A stretch of DNA of 64,000 nucleotides from Afifella marina DSM 2698 (GCF_900102695.1 NZ_FMVW01000001.1:124001-188000); one strand, 5' to 3'; shown: positions 17,299 through 29,316, counted from the stretch's first letter. The notes: generated by a model not told the origin, from the letters alone. A program made the numbers and translations.

Positions 17299-18780
17299 TC
17301 AGGCGCGGCCGGAAGCGGTCTCTTCGTCACCCGGCTCTGGGTCGGGTTTGCCGAGATCGCCATGCTTCGTCCAGATCGTGCCGTCGATCTTGCCGGCGAG
17401 CTCGGGATAGAAGTCGTTGTCGAAGGTCGGCTCTTTGCCCGCTTTCTTCTGCTTGAAGTAATCGTGCGTGAGCTTGGTGACCGTGCCCGACAAGGCGACG
17501 ATGGCGATGAGGTTGATGGTGGCCATCAATCCCATGGAGGCATCGGCCGTGTGGAAGACGGTGCGCACCGATTGCAGCGATCCCCAGATCACCATCAAGA
17601 GCGCGGCGACGCGCAGGACGGTGAGCCCTCCCTTGCCGCCGAAACCGAGGAAGGTCATGGCGTTCTCGGCATAGGAGTAATTGCCGAGGATGGAGGTGAA
17701 GGCGAAGAAGAAGATCGCCACGGCGACGAAATAGACGCCCCAATCGCCGATATGGGCGGAGAGTGCGTTCTGCGTCAGCTCCGTTCCCGTCACCTCCTGG
17801 CCGGGCGTGTAGACGCCGGACAAGAGGATCATCAACGCGGTCGCCGAACAGATGAGAAGCGTGTCGATGAAGACGCCGAGCGCCTGCACCATGCCCTGGC
17901 TGGAGGGGTGGTGCGGATCGGGCGTGGCGACGGCGGCGATGTTCGGCGCCGAGCCCATGCCCGCCTCGTTGGAGAAGAGGCCGCGTTTGACGCCGTTGAG
18001 CAAGGCCGCGGCAAGGCCGCCGGTGACGCCGCCCGCCACTTCCTCGAGACCGAAGGCGCTTTTGACGATGAGCGCGAAGACCCCCGGCAATTCGGCATAG
18101 TGGACGATGAGCACATAGAAGGCGACGATGAGATAGGCGATCGCCATGAACGGCACGATGATCTCGGCCACCCGCGCGATCTGACGGATGCCGCCGAAGA
18201 TGACGATGCCGGACAAAATGGCGAGGCCAAGTCCGATCCACAGTTTCGGAATGCCGAAGGCTGCCTCCACCGCATCGGCGATCGAATTCGCCTGCACGGC
18301 GTTGAAGACGAGGCCGAAGGAGAGGATCAGGAAGACGGAGAAAAGCCCGCCGAGCCAGGGCGCGCGCAGGCCGCGGGCGATGTAGAAGGCGGGCCCGCCG
18401 CGATAATCGCCGTCTTCGTTGCGCACCTTGTAGAGCTGGGCGAGCGTCGATTCCGCATAGGCCGTCGCCATGCCGACGAGGGCCACCATCCACATCCAGA
18501 AAATGGCGCCCGGCCCGCCGAGGGTCAAAGCCACCGCAACGCCGGCGAGATTGCCGGTGCCGACGCGCGAGGCGAGCGACACGGTGAGCGCCTGCAAAGG
18601 CGAAATGCCGGCTTTGTCGCTGGAGCGCGAGCTGCGCACGACGCGCAGAAATTCCGGAAAATGACGAAACTGAATGAAACCGAGCCTGAGCGTGAAAAAC
18701 ACACCGACGGCCAACAGGCCGTAGATGAGAACGTAACTCCATAAAATGTTGTTGGTGAAATCGATGACAGCGTCCAGCAT
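17299..18780 (-). CDS. Alanine/glycine:cation symporter (AGCS family)
   Basis: The protein has 493 residues and about eleven membrane helices. It shows the family signatures: RVGTGNLAGVAVALTLGGPGAIFWMW, ALVGMATAYAESTLAQLYK, YRGGPAFYI and FSNEAGMGSAPNIAA. The family imports alanine or glycine with Na+. Its hydrophilic C-terminus (about 60 residues, EPTFDNDFYPELAGKIDGTIW) is typical of the proteobacterial branch. It is monocistronic, divergent from the HAD phosphatase with about 316 bases between them. Confidence 0.93.
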   Translation of the reverse strand: MLDAVIDFTNNILWSYVLIYGLLAVGVFFTLRLGFIQFRHFPEFLRVVRSSRSSDKAGISPLQALTVSLASRVGTGNLAGVAVALTLGGPGAIFWMWMVALVGMATAYAESTLAQLYKVRNEDGDYRGGPAFYIARGLRAPWLGGLFSVFLILSFGLVFNAVQANSIADAVEAAFGIPKLWIGLGLAILSGIVIFGGIRQIARVAEIIVPFMAIAYLIVAFYVLIVHYAELPGVFALIVKSAFGLEEVAGGVTGGLAAALLNGVKRGLFSNEAGMGSAPNIAAVATPDPHHPSSQGMVQALGVFIDTLLICSATALMILLSGVYTPGQEVTGTELTQNALSAHIGDWGVYFVAVAIFFFAFTSILGNYSYAENAMTFLGFGGKGGLTVLRVAALLMVIWGSLQSVRTVFHTADASMGLMATINLIAIVALSGTVTKLTHDYFKQKKAGKEPTFDNDFYPELAGKIDGTIWTKHGDLGKPDPEPGDEETASGRA

Positions 18781-19096
18781 CCGATCCCCTCGCTGAATGA
18801 GCCTCTGTTCTCTCCCGAGAAACCTTGCCTGGTGCGAAGTTTCTTAGTCCGCAAAGAAGGTAATTTCTAACTGCGGCGTGGGTTGCTTAGAGAAAGCTAT
18901 AATGATGATAAAAACTGCATAGTTGCTCCCGTTTGGCGGGCTTTCGGGGCGCTTCGCAACGACGATACTGCATAAACGAGCCGTCGGGCGATGCCGCCAA
19001 GGTTCGTTCGCCAAAGGGCGCGCCCGGCAAGGTTTGGGGCGGATGGGCGCGTGACGACAGCGTGAATTGGCAAGAGAATCGTCCTAGTTTCGGCCG
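18781..19096. other. Divergent intergenic region
   Basis: This region separates the AGCS symporter and the HAD gene. It contains an AT-rich patch with a TATAAT match on the plus strand at 18898-18903, without a convincing -35 element. I see no gene here. Confidence 0.4.
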
Positions 19097-19777
19097 ATGT
19101 CCTACCGCGTCATCCTCATCGATTTCGACAGCACGCTTGCCGACACAAGGCGATCGGTCGTTGCCTGCATGCGCCGGACGCTCTCCGAGTCCGGCTTTGC
19201 GATGCCGCAAGAGAAGAAGGTCGAGGAGGTGATCGCGGCGGGCCTGTCGCTCGATCAGGCCGTGGCGGTTCTGGTGCCGCAATTGGCGCCGGACGAGATC
19301 TCACGGTGCGTTGAAACCTATCGCGACAAGTATCCCGCGATCGACGCCGAACATACGCGGCTTTTTAAGGGGGCCCAGGAGACGCTTGCCGCCTTGGAAG
19401 AGGCGGGCATGGCGGTTGTGGTCTTGTCCAACAAGGGCGCGAGGGCCGTCGAGGCGACGCTGGCGCGCTTTGAAATCGAAGTGAGCGCCATCATCGCGGC
19501 GGAGCCGGGCGCGCCGATGAAGCCCGATCCGGCGGTCTTTCATGATCGGGTCGCGCCGCTTTTCGGCGCGCGGCCGCTGGGCGATTATCTGATGGTCGGC
19601 GATACGCGGGCCGACCTCGCCTTTGCGAAAGCTGCCGGCATTGCCGCCTGTTTCGCCCGCTACGGCTATGGCGAGGCCTCAGAATGCCTGGCGCTTTCGC
19701 CCGAGCATGTCATTGCAACGCTCGGCGAGCTCAAGGCACTCGTTGGGGGCCCGCCTGCGGTGAAAGAAGAGGCGTGA
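19097..19777 (+). CDS. HAD-superfamily phosphatase (phosphoglycolate phosphatase-like)
   Basis: The protein has 226 residues. Motif I is IDFDSTLADT (nucleophile Asp9, acid Asp11), a helical cap follows at about residues 20-80, motif II is VVLSNKG, a conserved Lys lies in the MKPDPAVF segment, and motif IV is MVGDTRADLAFAKAAGI. This is the order of subfamily IA HAD hydrolases such as Gph. The substrate cannot be assigned. It is followed by a convergent TusA-like gene. Confidence 0.88.
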   Translation: MSYRVILIDFDSTLADTRRSVVACMRRTLSESGFAMPQEKKVEEVIAAGLSLDQAVAVLVPQLAPDEISRCVETYRDKYPAIDAEHTRLFKGAQETLAALEEAGMAVVVLSNKGARAVEATLARFEIEVSAIIAAEPGAPMKPDPAVFHDRVAPLFGARPLGDYLMVGDTRADLAFAKAAGIAACFARYGYGEASECLALSPEHVIATLGELKALVGGPPAVKEEA

Positions 19778-19819
19778 ACGCTGTCTGGCCTCCCCGCAGG
19801 CCGTTCAAGTCAGTTCAAA

Positions 19820-20047
19820 TCAGTTGCAGCGTTTGATGACGAAGGTGAAGACGTCGCCCTCCGTGCGCGATTCCATCAGTTCGTGGCCGCTCGTCTGACA
19901 GAAATCCTGGAAGTTTCTGACGGTGCCTGGATCTGTCGCGACGACTTCGAGCGTGCCGCCATTGGGCAGTTCTTCCAGGACCTTCCTGGCGCGCAAGAGC
20001 GGCAGCGGGCAATTGAGCCCCTTCGCGTCGAGAACCTGATCAGCCAT
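19820..20047 (-). CDS. TusA-family sulfurtransferase
   Basis: The protein has 75 residues with the family signature GLNCPLPLLRARKVL; the active-site Cys is residue 13 in the CPxP motif. A conserved DPGTVRNFQDFCQTSGHEL region and a C-terminal VFTFVIKRCN complete the fold. TusA-like proteins carry persulfide sulfur for tRNA thiolation or cofactor synthesis. No tus/dsr partners are adjacent, so the specific acceptor is unknown. Confidence 0.9.
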   Translation of the reverse strand: MADQVLDAKGLNCPLPLLRARKVLEELPNGGTLEVVATDPGTVRNFQDFCQTSGHELMESRTEGDVFTFVIKRCN

Positions 20048-20226
20048 ATTTTCCTCCCGCCTTCCGGCCGCAATGCCGGTTGGGAATCAAATGGCCCTCG
20101 GCAAGGGGGTTGCCGACGTGACGCAATGGCACAGCGTGCCGTTTTCGAGGCCCCGATCCGGGCGTGCGCAGGCCGGTAAGGTGGCCGCGTGCGGCCGGTT
20201 TTTCTGGCGTCGCAGCGCAAACGAGG

Positions 20227-21000
20227 TCAGGCGTGCGCGGCGGCCGCCAGGTCGAGATCGGCGATCAAAGGTAGGTGATCGGAGGCGCGTCGTCCGGCGG
20301 GATCGACGAAGCTCTTCACGATGAGGCCGGCGGGGCGGCCATAGATCCGGTCGAGCGCCAGGAGCGGCAGATGTGCCGGAAAGGTGCGCTCCGGCGTGCG
20401 CTCCGGCAGCGCCGTGAGAAGAACGTGCCGCACGGCACCGCGCCACTGCCATTCGTTGAAATCGCCGAGCATGATGGAGGCAGCAGCTTCCGGCCGCGTG
20501 AGCTCGGCGGCGAGGCGCGCCTGATGGCGCCTTTCGGCAAAGCCGAGGCCGAAATGCGCGGCGACGACATGCAGCGGGCCGCCGGGCGTGTCGATGAGCG
20601 TGTCGATGACGATGCGCCTCTCGCGGCCTTCGATGGAGATGTCGTGGGCGCGGCTGTCGGCGAAGGGAAAGCGGCTGATCAGCATGTGGCCGAATTCGCC
20701 GTTGGGCGCGACGATCGTCTTCGCATGGGCCGCATGGGCGCCGAGACCATTGCCGAGCCCGTCGCCGAGCCCTGATGCGAGGTCGTCGAAGGCGGAGATC
20801 GCCTCAGCGGCACTGCGGCGTGAATCGACCTCCTGCAGCGCGACGATATCCGGATCGTGGGCTGCGACGATTTCCTTGACGCGCTCAAGGTTGCGCCGCC
20901 CGAGCCAAGGAGCGCCGCCATGGATGTTCCAGGTCATGACGCGCAGGCGCGTCTCTCGTCCCGGCTTTGCTGTCGTTTCGGAAGGCTCTCGTGTCTGCAC
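20227..21000 (-). CDS. Endonuclease/exonuclease/phosphatase family protein
   Basis: The protein has 257 residues with the EEP fold signatures: VMTWNIHGG (metal-binding Asn), DIVALQEVDSR (catalytic Glu), VVAAHFGLG, IMLGDFNEWQW (Asp and Asn) and a final SDHLPLIADL (catalytic Asp-His). All key residues are present, so it is probably an active metal-dependent phosphodiesterase. It begins 49 bases after the phospholipase D gene on the same strand; this pairing is common in alphaproteobacteria and suggests a shared role in lipid or phosphodiester turnover. Confidence 0.88.
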   Translation of the reverse strand: MQTREPSETTAKPGRETRLRVMTWNIHGGAPWLGRRNLERVKEIVAAHDPDIVALQEVDSRRSAAEAISAFDDLASGLGDGLGNGLGAHAAHAKTIVAPNGEFGHMLISRFPFADSRAHDISIEGRERRIVIDTLIDTPGGPLHVVAAHFGLGFAERRHQARLAAELTRPEAAASIMLGDFNEWQWRGAVRHVLLTALPERTPERTFPAHLPLLALDRIYGRPAGLIVKSFVDPAGRRASDHLPLIADLDLAAAAHA

Positions 21001-21048
21001 CTGGGCATAAGCGGGGCCGGGCGCTGTGGTTCCGGGCGAGCTCCGGGC

Positions 21049-22683
21049 CTAGTCGCTTTTGCGGCGCCGATGCGGACTGCCCTTGCGCCGGATGCGCCCG
21101 AAGAGAGCGATCGGGCCGCGCGGATCGAACAGGCGGGTGCCGGGCATCAGCTTCTTGGCGCCATGCGTCGTCACCTCGGGAAAATCAATGAGGCGCTTGT
21201 CGCCGGTGTTGAGGCGGTCGATCACCTTCACCAGCGTGCCTTCTTCCGCACTCACCTGGGCGAGCGTGTCCGGTGTGCAATCGAGATGCTCGGCAAGCAG
21301 CCGGTCGCGCAATTTGCGGATGACTTTCCGGCAATCCTCGTCATGGGCTTCGATGGCGAGATCGCATTCCTTGTCGAGGCCGGTGGAGCGCCGGTTGAGG
21401 TTGGAGGAGCCCACCCGCAGCAGCCGGTCGTCGATGATGAGAACCTTGGCATGCACCATGATTTCCAGGTGCGGATCGACGGAGGCCACCGGATGATAGA
21501 TGCCGAAGCGGCCATGGCGGTCGCACTGGCGCATGCGGCGGATCATGCGGTTCAGATTGCCGCCCATGAACCAGCCTTCGATCATGCCCTGATTGGCGCG
21601 CGTGATGACCGCGATGACCTCCGGCCCGTCCTCTTCGGCAAGCCGCTCTTCCAGAATATCGCCGACCTTGTCGTCGGAGAGATACTGGTTCTCGATATAG
21701 ATCGTGTCGCGCGCGGATCTGAGAGCATCGAAGGTGAGGCTCTCGATCTCGCGCACCTCGCGGTCTTTCTCGATGGCGGGCACGGTGCGGGCGATGCCGA
21801 TGTCGATATCGCTGAAATCCGGCTCAAGATCCTCCGGCCAGAGATCTTCGATGGCACCTGATCTGCCGTCTCCCGGCAGGTTTTCCGCCGACGGAATGGC
21901 CGCCTTCTCCTCCGTTGCCGCCTCCCAATGACCGCGGGCGAGCTCGGCGATCGAGCGGGAGACGGGTCCGTCGACCATCATCATCATATCGTGGATCGGA
22001 TCGTACGAATTGCCGTTCACCGTCTGCCTCGCCGGCTCCTCCGGCTTGTGGCGGCTCGTATCCCAGCGGTTGATGGTGAGATCGATGCCGCCGACGAAAG
22101 CGAGCACGCCGTCGATGACGACGATCTTGCGGTGCTGCACGCCATAGGCCGGGTGATGGTTGTCGAGATGCAGCGCGATGCGCGGATGCTCCTCCCAATC
22201 GGCGCCGACGATGAGCGGCAGGGCGGCGCTCGGCGTGTGCACCGGCGACAGGTTCCAGATCAGGATCTGGACCTGAAGCGTCTCCTTTTCCTCCACCAGC
22301 GAGCGCAGCAGCGTGCCTAGCGTTTCGGAGCCTTCCTTGTCAGGGCGCAATTGCGCGCTCGCGTCGAAATCCCAGCCGATGATGAGGATCGAGTGCTTTG
22401 CCTTGCGGAGCGCTTCGTCGAGGCGGCGGAAGTAGGTGGCTCCGTCGATGAGAAGGCTTGCCCGCCGCGCCTTGTCGATGCGCCAGCAATTGTGCCCGGG
22501 CTGCAGGATGGGTTCGCTGCCGCCCGCGTCGTCGCGCGGCCTGCCTTCCTTCCCGGCATCTGCGGCGGGGGAGGCAGCCGGATTGGTGTCCTTGCCGTCT
22601 ACGGACGGATTGGAGGCGTCGATATCGGTCGAGCTTGACGGCAAGAGGGCATCCTCACAGACGAGTGATGTGCTGATGTGCAC
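21049..22683 (-). CDS. Phospholipase D family protein with two HKD motifs
   Basis: The protein has 544 residues. Two HxKxxxxD motifs lie at His184/Lys186/Asp191 (HRKIVVID) and His411/Lys413/Asp418 (HAKVLIID), the latter followed by GSSNLNRRSTGLDKECDL. This is the organisation of the cardiolipin synthase/phospholipase D superfamily. The first 60 residues are low-complexity and not membrane-spanning, and there is no clear signal peptide, so it is probably cytoplasmic or peripheral. It is the first gene of a pair with the EEP-family protein. Whether it hydrolyses or synthesises phospholipid is not decided by sequence. Confidence 0.9.
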   Translation of the reverse strand: MHISTSLVCEDALLPSSSTDIDASNPSVDGKDTNPAASPAADAGKEGRPRDDAGGSEPILQPGHNCWRIDKARRASLLIDGATYFRRLDEALRKAKHSILIIGWDFDASAQLRPDKEGSETLGTLLRSLVEEKETLQVQILIWNLSPVHTPSAALPLIVGADWEEHPRIALHLDNHHPAYGVQHRKIVVIDGVLAFVGGIDLTINRWDTSRHKPEEPARQTVNGNSYDPIHDMMMMVDGPVSRSIAELARGHWEAATEEKAAIPSAENLPGDGRSGAIEDLWPEDLEPDFSDIDIGIARTVPAIEKDREVREIESLTFDALRSARDTIYIENQYLSDDKVGDILEERLAEEDGPEVIAVITRANQGMIEGWFMGGNLNRMIRRMRQCDRHGRFGIYHPVASVDPHLEIMVHAKVLIIDDRLLRVGSSNLNRRSTGLDKECDLAIEAHDEDCRKVIRKLRDRLLAEHLDCTPDTLAQVSAEEGTLVKVIDRLNTGDKRLIDFPEVTTHGAKKLMPGTRLFDPRGPIALFGRIRRKGSPHRRRKSD

Positions 22684-22910
22684 GACATCTGCGGCGCGAG
22701 GGCGGCAACGACAAGGGGGCGCGGCAAGATCGTCGCAACTTCGGCCAGAGCCCGCCGACCACTGAAACCCACATTAGGTGGTGAAGCGCTTGCAATGTTT
22801 CGGCAATTCGGGATGCCCGGAGTTTCGTCGCGAAATCTGCACGCCGGCGGGTTTGCTTTCTCGCTATCGCTCGTGATGGAATGGGCGAACAGCGATGGAG
22901 GAAAATGCTG

Positions 22911-24482
22911 ATGAGAGGTCTCTGGCGAACCGCCCTGTTCGGGCTTTGCGCGCTTGCTCTTGCCGCCGGTTTCGTGCCGAGCGCCGAGGCGCAGACGCCC
23001 CCGAATGTTCTCATCGTCGGGCAGATCGCCGAGCCGAAATCGCTCGATCCGCATGCGGTCACCGCGTCGAACGATTTTCGTATTCTCGTCAATCTCTATG
23101 ACGGGCTGGTGCGCACCAAGGACGGCACGCTGGAGCCGGAACCGGCACTCGCGAAATCCTGGGACGTGAGCGAGGACGGGCTCACCTACACCTTCCATCT
23201 GCGCCAAGGCGTCACCTTTCACGACGGCACGCCGTTCAACGCCGAGGCGGTGAAATTCAATTTCGAGAGGATGCTCGACGAGGACCATCCCTATCACGAC
23301 ACGGGACCGTTCCCGCTCGCCTTCTTCTTCTCCTCCGTCGACGAGATCACGACGCCCGATGACATGACGGTGATCTTCAAGCTGAAGGAACCCTACGCGC
23401 CCTTCCTCTCCAATCTCGCCTATCCGACGGGGCTCATCGTCTCGCCCGAGGCGGTGAAGGAATACGGCAAGGATGTCGGTCGCCATCCGGTCGGGACGGG
23501 TCCGTTCAAGTTCGAGACCTGGGATTCCAACACCCGCGTCGTTGTCACGCGCAACGACGATTACTGGGACGGGGCCCCCTCGCTCGAGGCCGTCGTCTTC
23601 CGCCCGATCACGGACGCCAATACGCGCATCGCCGAGATGCTGTCGGGGGGCATCGACGTGATGGTGGAAGTGCCGCCGGACAATCTCAAGACGTTTGCCG
23701 ACGATCCGACCTTCAAGGTCTACGAGCAGGCGGGGCCGCATCTCTGGTACGTCATCTTGAACACCAAGGACGGTCCGTTCGCCGACAAGCGCGTCCGCCA
23801 GGCGGTGAATTACGCCATCAACAAGCGCTCTCTGGTCGACGACGTGCTGCAGGGCACAGCCGAGGTCGCGGCCGGCCCGGTGCCGCCGGCTTTCGCCTGG
23901 GCGCACAATGACGACGTGAAGCCCTATCCCTACAATCCGGAAAAGGCGAAGGCGCTCCTGAAGGAGGCCGGCGTGGAGAACGCGGAGCTCACCTTCTACG
24001 TGACGGAGGGCGGCTCCGGCATGCTCGATCCCGTGCCGATGGGCACCGCCATCCAGGCCGATCTCGCCAAGGTGGGGCTCAATGCCAAGATCGAGAGCTA
24101 TGAGTGGAACACGTTCCTGGCGCAGGTGAATCCGGGATTGGAAGGCAAGGCCGACATGGCCGAGATGGCCTGGATGACCAACGATCCCGATACGCTGCCT
24201 TATCTGACTTTGCGCTCCGATGCGCTGCCGGACGAGGGCGGCTTCAATTCCGGCTATTATTCCAACGAGAAGGTCGACGAGCTTCTGGAGAAGGCGCGCC
24301 GTGCCACCGATCAGGATGAACGCGCAAAGCTCTACAAGGAAGCGCAGGTGATCATCCACGACGACGCGCCGTGGATCTTCATCGCCAATTGGAAGCAGAA
24401 CGCCGTGACGACGGAAAGGGTCGGAGGCTTTTCGCTGCAGCCCTCCTTCCTGTTGCATCTGAAGGGCGTGACGAAGCAGTGA
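22911..24482 (+). CDS. Peptide-type ABC transporter substrate-binding protein (SBP family 5)
   Basis: The protein has 523 residues from ATG 22911, placed nine bases after GGAGG; an ATG at 22905 is also possible. A signal peptide ends at AEAQ (about residue 27). The mature protein has family-5 signatures: PKSLDPHAVTASNDFRILVNLYDGLV, SEDGLTYTFHLRQGVTFHDGTPF and DKRVRQAVNYAINKRSLV. Members bind di- or oligopeptides, glutathione or nickel chelates. It is the first gene of the importer completed by the genes at 24856-28783, from which it is separated by a 373-base gap with a palindromic repeat. Confidence 0.92.
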   Translation: MRGLWRTALFGLCALALAAGFVPSAEAQTPPNVLIVGQIAEPKSLDPHAVTASNDFRILVNLYDGLVRTKDGTLEPEPALAKSWDVSEDGLTYTFHLRQGVTFHDGTPFNAEAVKFNFERMLDEDHPYHDTGPFPLAFFFSSVDEITTPDDMTVIFKLKEPYAPFLSNLAYPTGLIVSPEAVKEYGKDVGRHPVGTGPFKFETWDSNTRVVVTRNDDYWDGAPSLEAVVFRPITDANTRIAEMLSGGIDVMVEVPPDNLKTFADDPTFKVYEQAGPHLWYVILNTKDGPFADKRVRQAVNYAINKRSLVDDVLQGTAEVAAGPVPPAFAWAHNDDVKPYPYNPEKAKALLKEAGVENAELTFYVTEGGSGMLDPVPMGTAIQADLAKVGLNAKIESYEWNTFLAQVNPGLEGKADMAEMAWMTNDPDTLPYLTLRSDALPDEGGFNSGYYSNEKVDELLEKARRATDQDERAKLYKEAQVIIHDDAPWIFIANWKQNAVTTERVGGFSLQPSFLLHLKGVTKQ

Positions 24483-24582
24483 GGCGCGTGGGAGCTCGCG
24501 GCTCGGCGTCGACATCGCCGGATCGGCCGAGGGCCGGCTGGATGGGGTCGTGCGTTGCGTCGGACGTACTTCTTGCGCCGTT

Positions 24583-24735
24583 CCTCTCCCCGTCGGGGAG
24601 AGGTGCCCGCGCAGCGGGCGGTGAGGGGGCGGGCTCGGAGCGTCCCAACCTCTCTCAATCTCGTCGAAACGCCGCGCCCTCACCCGCCAGCCCTCGCTTC
24701 GCTCGGTCTGCCGACCTCTCCCTGCAAGGGAGAGG
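24583..24735. repeat. Composite palindromic intergenic repeat
   Basis: Two hairpins form the ends: CCTCTCCCC-GTC-GGGGAGAGG (24583-24603) and CCTCTCCC-TGCAA-GGGAGAGG (24715-24735). Between them GGCGGTGAGGG pairs, with one bulge, with CCCTCACCCGCC. The whole can fold as one large cruciform or RNA structure. This is the pattern of interspersed palindromic elements in Rhizobiales. The rest of the 24483-24855 gap shows no gene. Confidence 0.8.
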
Positions 24736-24855
24736 AAGGACGCCGTGCCGTTGGGCCGCGCCGATGCACCATGTCCTCACCCTATCCGATAGCCGCCGAG
24801 AGCGGCCCTGCGCTCAAAGGCGAGAAGAGCGCTCGGGCAATGGGGGAGGGCGGCG

Positions 24856-25799
24856 ATGATTGCCTATATCGGCCGGCGGCTTCTGGCCGCCATTCCCGTC
24901 CTCTTCGGCCTGTCGATCATCGTCTTTTTGATCATCGCGGCAATCCCGGGCGATCCGGCAACCGCGATCCTCGGCTCCTATGCGACGCCTGAGAATGTCG
25001 AGCGCTTGAACCGTCAGCTCGGCCTCGATCGTTCGCTGCCGGAGCAGTATCTCGTTTGGATCGGCAATGTGCTGCAGGGCGATTTCGGGCGCTCCTATTC
25101 GCTCAACCGGCCGGTGATCGACGAGGTGCTGGAGCGCTTTCGTGCCACGCTCATCCTCGCCGGCACCTCGCTCGTTCTGTGCTCGATTTTCGGGCTTCTC
25201 GCCGGCATCGTCTCCGCCGTGCGCCAGTTCGGCTGGGCCGATCGCATCATCACCTTTCTGGTGCTGATCGGCATTTCCATTCCCTCCTTCTGGCTCGGGC
25301 TTCTTCTCATTCTCGTCTTCGCCGTCGATCTCCGCTGGCTACCAGCGAGCGGTATGGAGGCGATCTATGGTGGCGGCGGACCGCTCGATCTCGCCAAACA
25401 TCTGATCCTGCCGGCGACGACGCTCGCGGTCGTGGCGACGGGCGTCATCGCGCGCATGACGCGCGCCTCGATGCTGGAGGTTCTGCGCCAGGATTATATC
25501 CGCACCGCCCGCGCCAAGGGCTTGTCGGAGCGGCGGGTGATCTATCGTCACGCCTTCAAGGCGGCGCTCGTCTCCGTCATCCCGGTGATCGGCATCCAGG
25601 CGGGCTTCGTGCTGGGCGGCGCCGTCTATATCGAGACGGTGTTCCAGTGGCCGGGGATCGGGGACATGCTGGTGAAGGCGATCTCGACGCGCGACGTGCT
25701 CCTCGTTCAGGGCGGAGTGTTCGTGGTGGCGGCAAGCTACGTGCTCTTCAACCTCGCCGCCGATGTCGTGCAGGCGATGTTCGATCCGAGGCTGAAGCC

Positions 25800-25803
<4 letters not shown>
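24856..25803 (+). CDS. Dipeptide-type ABC transporter permease 1 (DppB-like)
   Basis: The protein has 315 residues and six membrane helices. It starts MIAYIGRRLLAAIPVLFGLSI, typical of DppB/OppB proteins, and carries the ATPase-contacting EAA loop at DYIRTARAKGLSERRVIYRHA. The end VQAMFDPRLKP is also standard. Its stop overlaps the next start (ATGA at 25800-25803), so it is translationally coupled to the permease-ATPase fusion. It forms one half of the membrane channel. Confidence 0.93.
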
Positions 25804-27793
<1,990 letters not shown>

Positions 27794-27797
<4 letters not shown>

Positions 27798-28783
27798 GCG
27801 CGCTTTTGGAAATGAGAGGCGTCAAACGCTTCTTCGGCGGCGGCCGCACCTTGTTCGGCGCCGCGCGTCCGCGTGTGCATGCGGTGCAGGGCGTCGATCT
27901 CGCCGTAAAGGAGGGCGAGACGCTCGGTATCGTCGGGGAATCTGGCTGCGGGAAGTCGACGCTCGCGCGCATGCTCGTCGGCCTCGACCGGCCGTCGGAA
28001 GGCGAGATCACGCTCAAAGGAACGCCGCTCACCGGCTCTTTGGAGACGGCGCGCAAGATCCAGTATCTCTTCCAGGATCCGGTGGCCGCCCTCAATCCGC
28101 GCAAGACGATCCGCGCCATTCTGGAGGCGCCGATGATCCATCTTCTCGGCATGAAGAAGGAGACGCGCCGGGCGCGCATGGACGAGCTTATGGAGGCCGT
28201 CAAACTCTCGTCCGAGTTCCTCGACCGCTATCCGCACGAATTCTCAGGCGGCCAGGCACAGAGGATCGGCATCGCCCGCGCGCTTGCGGCGGAAGCGGAG
28301 ATCATCGTTCTCGACGAGCCGGTCTCCGCTCTCGATGTCTCGGTGCAGGCGCAGGTCCTCAATCTTCTGGAGGATCTGAAGGGGCGGCTCGGCCTCACCT
28401 ATGTCTTCATCAGCCACGACCTCTCCGTCGTGGGCAATGTGTCGGACCGGGTGGCGGTCATGTATTTCGGCCGCATCGTGGAGATCGCCGAAACCCGCGA
28501 GCTCTTCCGGCGCCCGCGCCATCCCTATACGAAGCTCCTCTTCGACGCGGCGCCGGTGCCGGGGCAAAGGCGCATCCGCCGCGAGGTGGAGCTTGCCGAA
28601 CTGCCCGATCCTCTGAACCCGCCGCCGGGCTGTGCCTTCGCCCCGCGCTGCCCCCATGCGCAGGCGAAGTGCCGGGAAGAGCTGCCGACGCTCGATGTCG
28701 ACCAGCCCTCGCCGACACAGGCGGCAGCCTGCTTCTTTCCGATTTCCGAGACCTCCGCCGAGGCGGCTCGCGAAACCGCTTGA
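27794..28783 (+). CDS. Dipeptide-type ABC transporter ATPase (DppF-like)
   Basis: The protein has 329 residues from ATG 27794, which overlaps the preceding TGA and has GGAGG upstream. Walker A GESGCGKS is at 48-55, the signature is FSGGQAQRIGIARAL, and Walker B is IIVLDEPVSALDVS with the H-loop in FISHDLSVV. The C-terminal oligopeptide-binding domain has GCAFAPRCPHAQAKC. It is the second ATP-hydrolysing subunit and pairs with the ATPase half of the upstream fusion to power the importer. Confidence 0.94.
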
Positions 28784-28875
28784 GCGGGCGGCCTCAGCTT
28801 CAGTTTTGAACGCTTCTGCAAATGCGTGGCGAAAGCGCGCATCAGCCCTCCGTCGCATTGGAGGAGCTCTCAGAT

Positions 28876-28896
28876 CATAATATGAGAATGAGAGTC
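28876..28896. promoter_or_regulatory. Candidate Fur-like iron box upstream of the feo operon
   Basis: The AT-rich stretch CATAATATGAGAATGAGAGTC stands out in GC-rich surroundings about 90 bases before the first gene of the ferrous-iron operon. It has GAGAAT/ATGAGA runs like those in Fur boxes (GAGAATGAT-type hexamers). The match is imperfect and judged by eye. Confidence 0.3.
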
Positions 28897-28986
28897 AGGA
28901 TGAGGTCGGGCGGCCGAGCTGACCTGCGCATGCGCAATCTCAACCAGCCGCCACCGTTACAAAGCCCTTTCGGAAAGGACGTAATC

Positions 28987-29316
28987 GTGAAGGTTCGCCA
29001 CGAGATGAAAATCGGAGCCCTTATCGCTGCGGCGATCGGTTTCAGTGTCACGCCGGCTCTGGCGCATACGCCGCTCTTCTCCTGCTACGACAATGGTGAC
29101 GGGACCGTCCTCTGCGAGGGTGGTTTCTCCGATGGCTCGTCGGCCTCCAACGTGCCGATCAAGGTCAAGAATGCGGACGGGGAAACCGTCAGCGAAGGCA
29201 AGATGGACGAGAACTCGGAATTCGAGTTCGACAAGCCGGACGGCACCTATTCCGTCCTCTTCGACGGGGGCGAAGGCCACCAGATCGAAGTCCCGGGCGA
29301 CGAGATCGTCGAATAG
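28987..29316 (+). CDS. Small periplasmic protein of the feo operon
   Basis: The protein has 109 residues from GTG 28987, which has AAAGGA seven bases upstream; ATG 29005 is an alternative. A signal peptide (MKIGALIAAAIGFSVTPALA) leads to a mature protein starting HTPLFSCYDNGDGTVLCEG. The mature part is acidic, has two Cys and a predicted beta-sandwich character (VPIKVKNADGETVSEG, YSVLFDGGEGHQIEVPG), like small Cna-B/DUF4198-related domains. It starts the operon that continues with the DUF4198-type protein, FeoA and FeoB, so a periplasmic role in metal delivery is likely but unproven. I do not recognise a named family. Confidence 0.8.
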   Translation: MKVRHEMKIGALIAAAIGFSVTPALAHTPLFSCYDNGDGTVLCEGGFSDGSSASNVPIKVKNADGETVSEGKMDENSEFEFDKPDGTYSVLFDGGEGHQIEVPGDEIVE

